A model generated the notes under the pieces. It was not told the origin of the DNA and ran no database searches. It saw only the letters and a program-made list of their open reading frames with translations. Source: Gracilibacillus sp. YIM 98692 (GTDB taxonomy: Bacteria; Bacillota; Bacilli; Bacillales; Amphibacillaceae). From it: a stretch of 37,616 nt of DNA. Shown piece by piece: positions 9,384 through 18,006 of this stretch. Both the position numbers and the translations under genes were made by a program. The stretch spans positions 1 through 37,616 of the forward strand of contig NZ_WIXM01000033.1 of assembly GCF_010993965.1 (NCBI RefSeq), written 5' to 3'. Every line of letters begins with the position of its first letter. Positions within the stretch are counted from its first letter, which is position 1.

Positions 9384-10214
9384 ATGGAAAAATCAATCAT
9401 ATATGTTCTCTCAGATTCTGTGGGTGAAACAGCAGAACTAGTTACAAAAGCAGCCTTAAGTCAGTTTATGGATGAAAATGAGTACGATTTATACCGAATA
9501 CCATATGTGGAAAATAAAGAGGTTTTGCGTGGTGCTGTTTACCACGCAAAACAGTTGGGTGCTATGATTGGGTTTACACTTGTGAACCCAGAACTCAGGG
9601 GATTTTTAGTTCAAGAGGCACAAGAAAAGCAAGTGGAATGTGTAGATATTATGGGACCATTGTTAAACGCAATGGAGCGAAAATTTCATAAACAACCAAA
9701 GCAAGAACCTGGACTTATTCATCGATTAGACGAGGATTATTTTAAAAAAGTAGAAGCAATTGAATTTGCGGTAAGATATGATGATGGCAGGGATCCAAGA
9801 GGTGTTTCTCAAGCTGATATTGTCCTTATTGGTGTTTCAAGAACTTCCAAAACACCATTGTCTCAATATTTAGCCCATAAACAATTAAAAGTTGCAAATG
9901 TACCAATTGTTCCGGAAGTAGAACCACCAGAAACATTATTTCACATTCCTCCACATAAATGTATTGGGCTAAAAATTAGTCCTGAAAAATTGAATGGCAT
10001 TAGAAAAGAGCGCCTAAAAAGCTTAGGCTTAAGTGATCAAGCTATTTATGCAAATATGGAAAGAATTCATACTGAACTAGATTATTTTGAAAAGATTATT
10101 ACCAAGCTAGGCTGTCCAGTTGTTGATGTATCGAATAAAGCGGTAGAAGAAACAGCTAACATAATTCTGAATATGATGAATCAACCATATTGGGATATGG
10201 AAGGCCATCATTAA
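9384..10214 (+). CDS. yqfL: Pyruvate phosphate dikinase regulatory protein (kinase/phosphorylase) YqfL
   Basis: A 276-residue bifunctional regulator of the DUF299 family. It phosphorylates a threonine of PPDK (or PEP synthase) with ADP and reverses this by phosphorolysis. The P-loop is GVSRTSKT at 150-157. The N-terminal motif SDSVGETAE (10-18) and the late segment [13 protein letters not shown] are also typical. AGGAGG lies 13 nt before the ATG, rather far. In B. subtilis yqfL sits next to ccpN, the gluconeogenesis repressor; that gene is missing here, so the regulator stands downstream of glyS. No terminator is seen before the dnaG leader. Confidence 0.93.
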   Translation: MEKSIIYVLSDSVGETAELVTKAALSQFMDENEYDLYRIPYVENKEVLRGAVYHAKQLGAMIGFTLVNPELRGFLVQEAQEKQVECVDIMGPLLNAMERKFHKQPKQEPGLIHRLDEDYFKKVEAIEFAVRYDDGRDPRGVSQADIVLIGVSRTSKTPLSQYLAHKQLKVANVPIVPEVEPPETLFHIPPHKCIGLKISPEKLNGIRKERLKSLGLSDQAIYANMERIHTELDYFEKIITKLGCPVVDVSNKAVEETANIILNMMNQPYWDMEGHH

Positions 10215-10228
10215 TTATAAATTTTTTA

Positions 10229-10258
10229 TTGGAAATTTTCTTCACAGTATATTATAAT
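10229..10258 (+). promoter_or_regulatory. Candidate sigma-A promoter and long leader of dnaG-sigA
   Basis: TTGGAA at 10229-10234, an 18-bp spacer and a perfect TATAAT at 10253-10258. It lies just after yqfL and about 400 nt before dnaG, which fits the long leaders known for dnaG-sigA operons. The 448-bp gap 10215-10662 contains an open frame (10267-10557) that lacks a ribosome binding site and has no recognisable protein pattern. I see no other feature in it. Confidence 0.5.
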
Positions 10259-10662
10259 AAGAATTTGTGAAATTATCTCATGTCAATGTATATTCCATGC
10301 AAATATTGGTTATGAGTAGTATTATCTCTTTTAATTATCCATATAATGAAAGAGAATTAGTCATTTATAAAGAAAATATTAGGTTTGGGAAGGAATTTTG
10401 CTTTTTTTGTAGAATTAGTTATGCATTGAAGAATTCGACTTTTCGACACTTTTTGCAAAAGTTTAAAGATTTTATGTATATGTTTTCCCTTCTAAATACA
10501 CATTTATTACTAATTTTTGTTTATAAACAGTGGTATAGAGGTAATATGAAAGTATAGGAAAAGTGATGGACGTAAGCATCAGCTTCACTGTTGTGCTAAC
10601 ATGTGAGAAAATTGTCGAAAAATAAAGGGATAGAGATTGATTATGAAATATGGTGATGAAAA

Positions 10663-12483
10663 ATGCCAAATCAAGCAACACAAGATATTATGGAATCTAT
10701 CCGAAAAGAAAATGACATAGTGGAAATTGTAAGTGAGTATGTACAGCTTAAAAAACAAGGTCGAAATTATTTCGGTTTATGCCCATTTCACTCCGAAAAT
10801 ACTCCGTCTTTTTCAGTTAATCAGGATAAACAAATTTTTTACTGTTTTGGCTGTAAAAAAGGCGGAAATGTTATTACATTTATGATGGAGATGGAAGGAT
10901 TTCCATTTCAGCAGGCTGTTCAATACCTTGCAGAGAAATCAGGAATAACACTTCCGACTCAAGCAACTTTTCAACATCAGAAAGAGAATAGTACCGAAGA
11001 CCAATCTGTTCTTGAGGCCTTTCAATGGCTAACGAAGTTATATCACCATTTATTAAGACATACAAAAGACGGGAAAAATGCCCTTTATTATTTGTATGAC
11101 AGAGGTTTTACAGATGAGGCTATTGATTTGTTTCAGGTAGGCTACTCTCCCGTTTCGAAGGAATTTGTAGTTCAATTCCTTGAAAAGAAAGGTTTCCACA
11201 GGCAGGTTATGGTAAACGCAGGATTACTTACAACATCAGAATCGCAAGAATACTATGATCGTTTCCAAGGAAGGGTTATATTCCCCATTCGAAACCATAT
11301 TGGTAAAACAATTGGTTTTGGTGGGCGCTCCATTCATAATCAAGAGCCAAAGTATTTGAATAGCCCTGAATCACGGCTTTTTCAGAAAAGTAAGTTATTA
11401 TACAACTTTGATGTTGCAAGAAGTGAGATAAGGCGCCAAAGTGAAGCTATTTTATTTGAAGGCTATGTCGATGTTATTGCGGCACATCAAGCAGGGATTA
11501 AAAATGGCGTAGCTTCACTAGGAACTTCCTTAACAGAAGCGCATGCCAGTATGTTGCGAAGGTATGTTGATACTGTCTTGATTTGTTATGACGGAGACAG
11601 TGCAGGGCAAGAAGCGTCCTACAAAGCAATGCGGCAATTAAAGCGGGCCGGTTGTACAGTGAAAATAGGAAACTTACCTACTAGTTATGATCCCGACCAA
11701 TATATTCAAGAATTCGGGGCAGAAGCGTTTAAATCCCAAGTAATTAAATCAAGTTATTCTGATATGGCCTTTCTGATGCACTATTGGAAAAAGGATTTTA
11801 ATTTACAACAGGAAGCCGAGCGTATTCAATATGTGGAAAAAATAGTCGGAGAAATAGCTCGGTTGAACAGCCCTATAGAACGAGATCATTATTTAAGAGA
11901 GTTATCTGATCAGTTTCATTTATCGTATGATGCTTTAAATCAAGATTTAATGTCTCGAATACGAAAGAATGAAAATTCTTATGATAACCAAAAGCGGTTT
12001 GGTAATACTAATGATGGAAAACCAGAAAATAAAACAGATACCAATAGAGTTTACCGCGCGTTCCACAATGCGGAACGACAGTTAATTTCATATATGCTGC
12101 AAAATGAACATATTGCTGAAAGAGTGAAAGATGAAATTGGATCAAAGTTTAATGTAGAACAACATCAAGTAATTGTAACCTTATTGTACGGCTTTTATGA
12201 AGAGGGAAATTATCCAGATCCTAGTCATTTTCTATCCTTTATAGATGACCCAGAAATACAAAAGTTAGTAGTCGAATTATCGATGCTTGATAGCAATTGG
12301 GAGATCACGGAGAAGGAAATGGATGATTATATCCGTTTAATCTTAGCAGAACAAACTGATTATGCTGTGATTAAAAAATTGGAGCAGGAACAGAAAGAAG
12401 TTGAAAAATCTGATCCAAAGAAAGCCGCACAAATTGCTATGGAGATTTTAAAGATAAAGCAACAATCGAAAAAAGGAAGTTAG
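10663..12483 (+). CDS. dnaG: DNA primase
   Basis: A 606-residue primase that lays down RNA primers at the replication fork. Its domains are an N-terminal CHC2 zinc domain (C40, H43, C61, C64), then a TOPRIM catalytic core with EGYVDV at about 266-271 and the metal-binding D310-G-D312. A C-terminal helicase-binding domain (about 460-606) contacts the replicative helicase DnaC. Length is normal. A GGTGAT site precedes the start. It is followed after 20 bp by sigA, the classical macromolecular synthesis arrangement. Confidence 0.97.
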   Translation: MPNQATQDIMESIRKENDIVEIVSEYVQLKKQGRNYFGLCPFHSENTPSFSVNQDKQIFYCFGCKKGGNVITFMMEMEGFPFQQAVQYLAEKSGITLPTQATFQHQKENSTEDQSVLEAFQWLTKLYHHLLRHTKDGKNALYYLYDRGFTDEAIDLFQVGYSPVSKEFVVQFLEKKGFHRQVMVNAGLLTTSESQEYYDRFQGRVIFPIRNHIGKTIGFGGRSIHNQEPKYLNSPESRLFQKSKLLYNFDVARSEIRRQSEAILFEGYVDVIAAHQAGIKNGVASLGTSLTEAHASMLRRYVDTVLICYDGDSAGQEASYKAMRQLKRAGCTVKIGNLPTSYDPDQYIQEFGAEAFKSQVIKSSYSDMAFLMHYWKKDFNLQQEAERIQYVEKIVGEIARLNSPIERDHYLRELSDQFHLSYDALNQDLMSRIRKNENSYDNQKRFGNTNDGKPENKTDTNRVYRAFHNAERQLISYMLQNEHIAERVKDEIGSKFNVEQHQVIVTLLYGFYEEGNYPDPSHFLSFIDDPEIQKLVVELSMLDSNWEITEKEMDDYIRLILAEQTDYAVIKKLEQEQKEVEKSDPKKAAQIAMEILKIKQQSKKGS

Positions 12484-12503
12484 TTTTGGAAGGAGGGGCA
12501 CTC

Positions 12504-13619
12504 ATGGCAAATAATAAACCATCACGCTCTAAAGAAACAGAATTAACGTTAGATCAAGCAAAAGAACAGTTATTAGAGCTTGGGAAAAAACGTGGTGTTT
12601 TAGCATATGAGGAAGTTGCAGAGAGATTATCTAATTTTGAATTAGAGTCTGAGCAAATGGATGAATTTTATGAGTACTTAAATGAACAAGGTGTTGAAGT
12701 GATAGGAGATACTGAAGAAGATCCGACAATGCAACAGCTTTCAAAAGAGGAAGAATTTGATTTAAATGATTTAAGTGTACCATTAGGGATTAAAATAAAT
12801 GATCCTGTACGTATGTACTTAAAGGAAATAGGTCGCGTTGATCTTTTATCTGCTACAGAAGAAATCGACTTAGCGAAGCGAATTGAAGAAGGTGACGAAT
12901 ACGCTAAGAAACGCCTTGCTGAAGCAAACTTAAGACTGGTCGTAAGTATTGCGAAGCGTTATGTAGGCCGTGGAATGCTTTTCTTAGACCTGATTCAAGA
13001 AGGGAACATGGGCTTAATTAAAGCCGTTGAAAAATTCGACTTTAGAAAAGGCTTCAAATTCAGTACGTATGCCACTTGGTGGATTCGCCAAGCTATTACT
13101 AGAGCCATTGCAGATCAGGCACGTACAATACGTATTCCAGTTCACATGGTGGAAACCATTAATAAATTAATTCGTGTTCAAAGACAATTGTTACAAGATT
13201 TAGGACGTGAGCCAACACCAGAAGAAATAGCAAAAGATATGGATTTAACCCCTGATAAAGTTAGAGAAATACTAAAAATTGCTCAAGAACCCGTTTCTTT
13301 AGAGACACCTATTGGTGAAGAAGATGATTCGCATTTAGGTGACTTTATTGAAGATCAAGAAGCAACATCACCCTCAGACCATGCAGCATATGAATTATTA
13401 AAAGAACAATTAGAAGATGTATTAGATACATTAACGGACCGTGAAGAAAATGTCCTTCGCCTTCGTTTTGGCTTAGATGACGGCAGAACAAGAACATTAG
13501 AAGAAGTAGGGAAGGTTTTCGGTGTTACTAGAGAGAGAATCCGTCAAATTGAGGCAAAGGCATTGAGAAAACTTCGTCACCCAAGTCGTAGCAAACGACT
13601 TAAAGACTTTCTAGAATAG
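12504..13619 (+). CDS. sigA: RNA polymerase primary sigma factor SigA
   Basis: A 371-residue housekeeping sigma factor, the same length as B. subtilis SigA. Region 1.1 is at the N-terminus, region 1.2 around [13 protein letters not shown], regions 2.1-2.4 across [15 protein letters not shown] and [13 protein letters not shown], region 3 after HMVETINKL, and region 4.2 has the recognition helix in [20 protein letters not shown]. The ATG at 12504 has an AAGGAGGGG site; the earlier in-frame start at 12486 lies within that site. It is probably co-transcribed with dnaG and ends at a hairpin terminator. Confidence 0.98.
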   Translation: MANNKPSRSKETELTLDQAKEQLLELGKKRGVLAYEEVAERLSNFELESEQMDEFYEYLNEQGVEVIGDTEEDPTMQQLSKEEEFDLNDLSVPLGIKINDPVRMYLKEIGRVDLLSATEEIDLAKRIEEGDEYAKKRLAEANLRLVVSIAKRYVGRGMLFLDLIQEGNMGLIKAVEKFDFRKGFKFSTYATWWIRQAITRAIADQARTIRIPVHMVETINKLIRVQRQLLQDLGREPTPEEIAKDMDLTPDKVREILKIAQEPVSLETPIGEEDDSHLGDFIEDQEATSPSDHAAYELLKEQLEDVLDTLTDREENVLRLRFGLDDGRTRTLEEVGKVFGVTRERIRQIEAKALRKLRHPSRSKRLKDFLE

Positions 13620-13640
13620 ACGATTTTGTAAGTATAATGA

Positions 13641-13684
13641 ACCTTCAGTAAATGATTCATAGTGTTTGCTGAAGGTAATTTTAC
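13641..13684 (+). terminator. Terminator after sigA
   Basis: Stem ACCTTCAG / CTGAAGGT with extra pairing (AAA/TTT region) inside, followed by an AT-rich run AATTTTACTTATTT. The U-tract is imperfect. Confidence 0.6.
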
Positions 13685-13746
13685 TTATTTATTGAATAGA
13701 ACTCATATATGTTGAATATTGCAGGGCTTGGAGTGTGGGGAATGGT

Positions 13747-14271
13747 ATGGAAGACAAAAAGAAGGTTATTGTTGAGGAGATTAAATATTGGAAAAAGCAT
13801 CAGCTATTGCCCAGTACTTACTGTGATTTTTTGATAGCCCTATATACAGAAGGAGAAGACGGTGAGGGAAATCATAATAATTCCGCTTATTATTTAATTT
13901 ATTATTTTATCTCTGCATTATCCCTATTAATCCCCTTTATTCTATTTAGTATAGGGGAAGGAATGCTAATTCATACAATAGGGGTTTTCACATTAGTAGG
14001 GTGGAATCTCTGTATGATACATATTTTTAATAAACATGAATGTTTAATGGAACGCTTTGCTATTATTATTTTTTTTATTACATTTTTAATGGCAACCATG
14101 ATATGGTGTTACATATATATCGCAGTGGATTGGCTTACTTTAGCTTGGGCAATGATAAATGTGTTATCTTGGATTTTTTATGGTGTTTTTACTAAACAAT
14201 CTTATCTGCAGATCATGGGAGTATTTATGTTTATTATTTTAATGATTGCTACGGGATTTTATTATTTTTAG
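13747..14271 (+). CDS. Small integral membrane protein, function unknown
   Basis: A 174-residue protein with a short charged N-terminal cytoplasmic part (about 1-45) followed by five probable transmembrane helices in tandem. The N-terminal stretch EEIKYWKKHQLLPSTYCDFLIALY resembles the start of DUF2157-like and related membrane proteins, where it may form a small helical domain; this is a weak resemblance. I chose ATG 13747 because GGGGAA lies ahead of it; GTG 13735 is in frame and would add four residues. It is a single gene between the sigA terminator and cccA. No function can be given. Confidence 0.7.
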   Translation: MEDKKKVIVEEIKYWKKHQLLPSTYCDFLIALYTEGEDGEGNHNNSAYYLIYYFISALSLLIPFILFSIGEGMLIHTIGVFTLVGWNLCMIHIFNKHECLMERFAIIIFFITFLMATMIWCYIYIAVDWLTLAWAMINVLSWIFYGVFTKQSYLQIMGVFMFIILMIATGFYYF

Positions 14272-14415
14272 TCAATTTGATGAATTTTGACAAGTAATAC
14301 TTTTCTAATTGTGTTTTTTGCAGTAAAATATAAGTAGCTTTGTCCAATACATATATAGAATAAGAAATGGTATAGCCTGACTATACTAAGAGGTGACATA
14401 AGGAGGAAAAACATA

Positions 14416-14772
14416 ATGAAAAAAAATCCAATTATTCCATTCGCCTTGATCGCAAGTTTAGGTATTTTAGCTATGATAGTGTTATCAGTAGTTGGTTTAA
14501 ATGAGCAAGATAAAATCGCAGGCGAGGGAGAAGAAGAAAATGACGTAGTACTTGATGATCCAGAAGCAATTGCGGAAAGTTGTATTGGATGTCATGGCGG
14601 TGATTTAGAAGGGGCATCAGGACCAAGCTTACAACAAGTTGGCAGCAAGTATTCACAGGAAGAAATTTATGAAATTATTATGAACGGAATTGAAGGTACA
14701 AATATGCCTGGCGGGCTAGTGGAGAGTGAAGAAGCAGAAGTTTTATCAGAATGGCTAGCTGAAAAACAATAA
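14416..14772 (+). CDS. cccA: Membrane-anchored cytochrome c550
   Basis: A 118-residue cytochrome c with one N-terminal membrane anchor (about 7-27), an acidic linker, and a small c-type domain outside the membrane. The heme site is C56-I-G-C59-H60 and the likely axial methionine is M97 in NMPGG. It resembles Bacillus CccA, which carries electrons from the bc complex to cytochrome oxidase and whose gene lies close to sigA. The start has an AAGGAGGAAA site. A hairpin terminator follows directly. Confidence 0.9.
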   Translation: MKKNPIIPFALIASLGILAMIVLSVVGLNEQDKIAGEGEEENDVVLDDPEAIAESCIGCHGGDLEGASGPSLQQVGSKYSQEEIYEIIMNGIEGTNMPGGLVESEEAEVLSEWLAEKQ

Positions 14773-14783
14773 GAATGATTAAA

Positions 14784-14818
14784 AAAAGCTTTCTGTAACG
14801 AACAGAAGGCTTTTCTTC
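14784..14818 (+). terminator. Terminator after cccA
   Basis: Stem AAGCTTTCTGT / ACAGAAGGCTT with a short loop, then TTTTCTTCTT. Confidence 0.8.
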
Positions 14819-14912
14819 TTACATAAAACATATTAGTGTTTTATGTTTTATATTAAATGCCTAATAGTATTTAGCTGGAACTAAGTTTTCTTAAGATGAA
14901 AGGAATAAGGGT

Positions 14913-15596
14913 ATGTTATCAAAAAGACTAAAAAATGTAGCATCTTATGTGAAATCACCAATAAAACTGGCGGATATTGGATCTGACCATGCTTATTTAC
15001 CGTGTTATATTTGTGAGTTACATGGTGATGCGATTGCAATTGCAGGGGAAGTAAATCAAGGTCCATTTGAACGAGCTTTATCCACTGTTAAGGAACATGG
15101 TTTATCTGATCGAATCTCTGTTAGAAAGGGAAATGGTTTAGATGTCATCCAACAAGGTGAAGTGAATCAAATTGTGATTGCAGGAATGGGAGGTAAATTA
15201 ATTCGTCAAATATTAGTTGAAGGCAATAAGAAATTGCTAGGGGTAAAAAGGTTAATTTTGCAGCCTAATTTGGATGCTCATCTAATAAGAAGGTGGTTGC
15301 AAGAAAATAATTACCAAGTAGTTGCAGAAGAAATGATAGAAGAAGATGGTTACATATACGAAATTATTGTATCTGATTATGTAGAAATAAGCCCAAAGTA
15401 CACCAAAAAAGAGATCTTATTTGGACCTAAGTTATTAGAGCAAAAAAATAAAGCATTTATGAATAAATGGCAATGGGAAAAAGATAAAAGGATACGCCTC
15501 ATTAAAGAAATACAAAAAGCATCGAAAATCCCGGTCGATAAACTAGAAGAGATGAAACGGGAATTGAAACAAATAGAGGAGGTATTGCAAGAATGA
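14913..15596 (+). CDS. trmK: tRNA (adenine-22 N1)-methyltransferase
   Basis: A 227-residue SAM-dependent methyltransferase (TrmK/YqfN) that makes m1A22 in tRNAs such as tRNA-Ser and tRNA-Tyr. The SAM-binding motif is ADIGSDHAYLP at residues 20-30, followed by AGEVNQGPFERA. The catalytic-loop region is IAGMGGKLI, then LQPN. The C-terminal 70 residues form a charged coiled coil, as in the family. An AAGGAATAAGGG site precedes the ATG. The stop overlaps the yqfO start (ATGA), so the two are coupled, as in B. subtilis. Confidence 0.93.
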   Translation: MLSKRLKNVASYVKSPIKLADIGSDHAYLPCYICELHGDAIAIAGEVNQGPFERALSTVKEHGLSDRISVRKGNGLDVIQQGEVNQIVIAGMGGKLIRQILVEGNKKLLGVKRLILQPNLDAHLIRRWLQENNYQVVAEEMIEEDGYIYEIIVSDYVEISPKYTKKEILFGPKLLEQKNKAFMNKWQWEKDKRIRLIKEIQKASKIPVDKLEEMKRELKQIEEVLQE

Positions 15597-16711
15597 GAGA
15601 GACAGTTGTCCGTGATGTTATCCAATTATTCGAAAACTGGGTGCCCAAGAGTTATGCGGAATCGTGGGATAATGTAGGGTTGCAAATTGGTGATATGGAA
15701 AAACCGGTAAAGAGACTGATGATTACCTTAGATGTAGTTGAAAAGGTGGTGGATGAAGCCATTGATAAAAAGGCAGACATGATTATTGCTCATCATCCTT
15801 TGTTTTTTGAAAGTTTAAAGAGTATTAACTTAAACAGCCCTAAAGGGAAAGTGATAGCGAAGTTAATGAAACATCAGATTAGTGTTTATACAGCACACAC
15901 AAATTTAGATATAGCAGAAGGCGGCGTAAATGATTTATTAGCAGAGAAGCTGGAGTTAAGAGATACAAAAGTCTTGGTTCCTACCAAAACAGATCATTTG
16001 TTAAAATTTATTGCATATGTGCCCCACACACATGTGGACTCATTTAAAGAGGCGATAGGAAATGCTGGAGCAGGTCATATTGGTAATTACAGCCATTGTA
16101 CTTTTCAATCAGAGGGAAAAGGTGCTTTTAAACCATTAAGTGGAACAAACCCATTTATTGGTACACAAGGTGAAATCGAACAAGTAAATGAATATAAAGT
16201 GGAGACCATTATAAAAGAAAGCCAGTTAGAATACATGATTCAAGTGGCGCAAGAAGCACATCCTTATGAAGAGATGGCTTATGATATTGTTCCATTACAA
16301 AACAAAGGAAAAGTTAATGGTTTAGGCCGTTATGGAAAAATAGATAAGAAAATGAATTTAGAAGAATATGTAGAGGTAGTGAAAAAAGCGTATCAAGTCC
16401 CTTTTGTTCGTTTTGTAGGTAACAAAGAAAAAACGGTCAAAAAAGTGGCGATTTTAGGTGGAAGTGGAAAAGGATTCATTAAACAAGCTCAAAAGGTGGG
16501 AGCGGATCTTTATATTACAGGAGATTTAACCTTTCACGATGCACAAGATGCGGAACAAGCGGGTATCTCATTGATTGATCCAGGGCACCATATTGAAGAA
16601 GTAATGAAAAAAGGTGTTCAATCCTATTTTCAACAAAATAAAAAAAATCTCCCTTCTCCAATCGAAGTAGAGGTATCTGATCTAACTACTGAGCCGTTTC
16701 AGTGGGGATAA
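15593..16711 (+). CDS. yqfO: Nif3-like dinuclear metal protein YqfO
   Basis: A 372-residue protein of the NIF3 / GTP cyclohydrolase I type 2 homologue family. Metal-binding residues are H67-H68 in AHHPLFF, H102 and D106 in HTNLD, and a late GHHIEE near residue 335. The middle insert (about 130-235) is the CutA/PII-like domain found in Bacillus YqfO. The cellular role is uncertain; it is often annotated as a metal-binding hydrolase or cyclohydrolase. It is co-translated with trmK through a 4-nt overlap. Confidence 0.9.
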   Translation: MRETVVRDVIQLFENWVPKSYAESWDNVGLQIGDMEKPVKRLMITLDVVEKVVDEAIDKKADMIIAHHPLFFESLKSINLNSPKGKVIAKLMKHQISVYTAHTNLDIAEGGVNDLLAEKLELRDTKVLVPTKTDHLLKFIAYVPHTHVDSFKEAIGNAGAGHIGNYSHCTFQSEGKGAFKPLSGTNPFIGTQGEIEQVNEYKVETIIKESQLEYMIQVAQEAHPYEEMAYDIVPLQNKGKVNGLGRYGKIDKKMNLEEYVEVVKKAYQVPFVRFVGNKEKTVKKVAILGGSGKGFIKQAQKVGADLYITGDLTFHDAQDAEQAGISLIDPGHHIEEVMKKGVQSYFQQNKKNLPSPIEVEVSDLTTEPFQWG

Positions 16712-16738
16712 AGATCAAATGAAAATAATAAAGAAAAC

Positions 16739-16757
16739 TCGGCGATTGCCGAGCCTT
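16739..16757 (+). terminator. Short hairpin after yqfO
   Basis: CTCGGC-GATT-GCCGAG stem followed by CCTTTA. The stem is good but the U-tract is weak, so it may act with the bidirectional hairpin at 16863. Confidence 0.45.
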
Positions 16758-16771
16758 TAGGCGACAGCAGA

Positions 16772-16834
16772 GCCGTCGTAGTTGCCCTTATCTATCTCCC
16801 TAAAATGATCCACTACGTCGAGATTGCTTCCTTG
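16772..16834 (+). repeat. Short hairpin repeat, copy 1
   Basis: CGTAGTTGCCCTTATCTATC ... ACTACGTCGA forms an inverted repeat around a central TATCTATCT. A second copy lies on the minus strand near 22012-22062 with the same order of blocks. Both lie in intergenic space next to a gene end. See findings. Confidence 0.55.
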
Positions 16835-16862
16835 CTGACCATTTATACTTTCCTATACGGCT

Positions 16863-16895
16863 AAAAAAGCACGCATCACTTTGGCGTGCTTTTTT
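16863..16895. terminator. Bidirectional terminator between yqfO and ispH
   Basis: AAAAAAGCACGC / GCGTGCTTTTTT stem with A-run and T-run on opposite sides, placed between the converging genes yqfO and ispH. It can serve both. Confidence 0.9.
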
Positions 16896-16896
16896 C

Positions 16897-17844
16897 CTAC
16901 TTCGATTTTGCTTTTACTTTTGGCAAAATTTTGTCTTGCTTTACTTTTGATTGGCGTTCCCATGTATCTGGATTGTTTTCATCGTATTGCTCGATAAACC
17001 TAATTACTTCCTTTGTAATAGGAGTAGGGGTTGAGGCTCCAGCTGTTACTGCCACTTTTTGAACGCCTTTGAGCCAATCAAGTTCTATTTCCGAAACATC
17101 AGCTATTCGATATGCTTGAGTTCCTGCAATTTGAATCGATACTTGTGCCAAACGATTAGAATTATTACTACGCGGGTCACCAACTACTAAAGTAAGGTCA
17201 GATTCTTTGGCTTGCTCTGCAACCGCTTCTTGACGAACTTGTGTAGCCATGCATATTTCCTGTTCCATTTCAGTCTGTGGAAATTTCGCTTTTACTTTTT
17301 GCATGACATCATAAACATCCCATTGGCTCATTGTTGTCTGATTTGTGACAAGTATTTTGTCATTTTCTAGACTTAATTGCTCAACATCTTCTTCTGTTTG
17401 AACTAGATGCACGTGATCAGGTGCAACACCTATGGCCCCTTCCGGCTCAGGGTGCCCTTTTTTACCAATATAGACAATTTCGTAATGATCTTTTACTTTT
17501 TCTCGAATTAAATCATGTGTTCTCGTCACATCAGGGCAAGTAGCATCTAATACAGTGAGCCCTTTATCTCTAGCTTTTTGCTTAACCTCTGGAGAGACAC
17601 CATGAGCAGTGAATATAACTGTACCTTTATCTACGTCGTCTAGTAGTGATGCACGATCTTTACCGTCAAGGGTGTATACTCCTTGGTCTTTAAAAGCATT
17701 TGTAACATGTGAATTATGAACAATCATACCAAGTATATAAATGGGGCGAGGTAGATTGGGGTCTTTTACAGCATTTTGAGCAATGACCATTGCATCCACA
17801 ACTCCATAGCAATAACCTCTAGGAGCGATTTTAATTACTTCCAT
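16897..17844 (-). CDS. ispH: 4-hydroxy-3-methylbut-2-enyl diphosphate reductase
   Basis: A 315-residue iron-sulfur enzyme (LytB/IspH) that makes IPP and DMAPP from HMBPP, the last step of the MEP pathway. The three cluster cysteines are C12 (GYCYGV), C103 (ATCPDV) and C198 (EICMAT). Substrate residues include H43, H81 and H131 in GHPEPEG. The start chosen has an AGAGGGGGAA site; the frame continues 41 codons further upstream through the divergent promoter region, without homology. It is transcribed away from cshB from a shared control region. The upstream pathway enzyme gene ispG is 4 kb away on the same strand. Confidence 0.96.
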   Translation of the reverse strand: MEVIKIAPRGYCYGVVDAMVIAQNAVKDPNLPRPIYILGMIVHNSHVTNAFKDQGVYTLDGKDRASLLDDVDKGTVIFTAHGVSPEVKQKARDKGLTVLDATCPDVTRTHDLIREKVKDHYEIVYIGKKGHPEPEGAIGVAPDHVHLVQTEEDVEQLSLENDKILVTNQTTMSQWDVYDVMQKVKAKFPQTEMEQEICMATQVRQEAVAEQAKESDLTLVVGDPRSNNSNRLAQVSIQIAGTQAYRIADVSEIELDWLKGVQKVAVTAGASTPTPITKEVIRFIEQYDENNPDTWERQSKVKQDKILPKVKAKSK

Positions 17845-17885
17845 TCTTGTTCCCCCTCTGTACTTTCCGTCATGGTTCAAGTAAA

Positions 17886-17914
17886 ATATTAAATAATGGA
17901 CATTTTTTTGTCCA
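17886..17914 (-). promoter_or_regulatory. Candidate ispH promoter
   Basis: Read on the minus strand: TGGACA (17914-17909), a 17-bp spacer and TAATAT (17891-17886). The predicted transcript start is about 35 nt before ispH. Its -35 is one arm of a palindrome shared with the cshB promoter. Confidence 0.5.
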
Positions 17915-17925
17915 ATACTTATATT
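17897..17925 (+). promoter_or_regulatory. Candidate cshB promoter
   Basis: TGGACA at 17897-17902, a 17-bp spacer and TATATT at 17920-17925. The predicted start is about 75 nt before cshB. It overlaps the opposing ispH promoter. Confidence 0.5.
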
Positions 17926-18006
17926 ATAAAGGTAATTGATGAAATTGACAAAGATATTTGTGACCAAAACACTTTATATTTGTATAAGAATGAAAAGGAG
18001 ATTTCT

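Noticed and set aside
10267-10557. Open frame of 96 codons before dnaG
   Set aside because: No ribosome binding site, no recognisable pattern, AT-rich composition; it begins just after a good promoter -10 and looks like untranslated leader.
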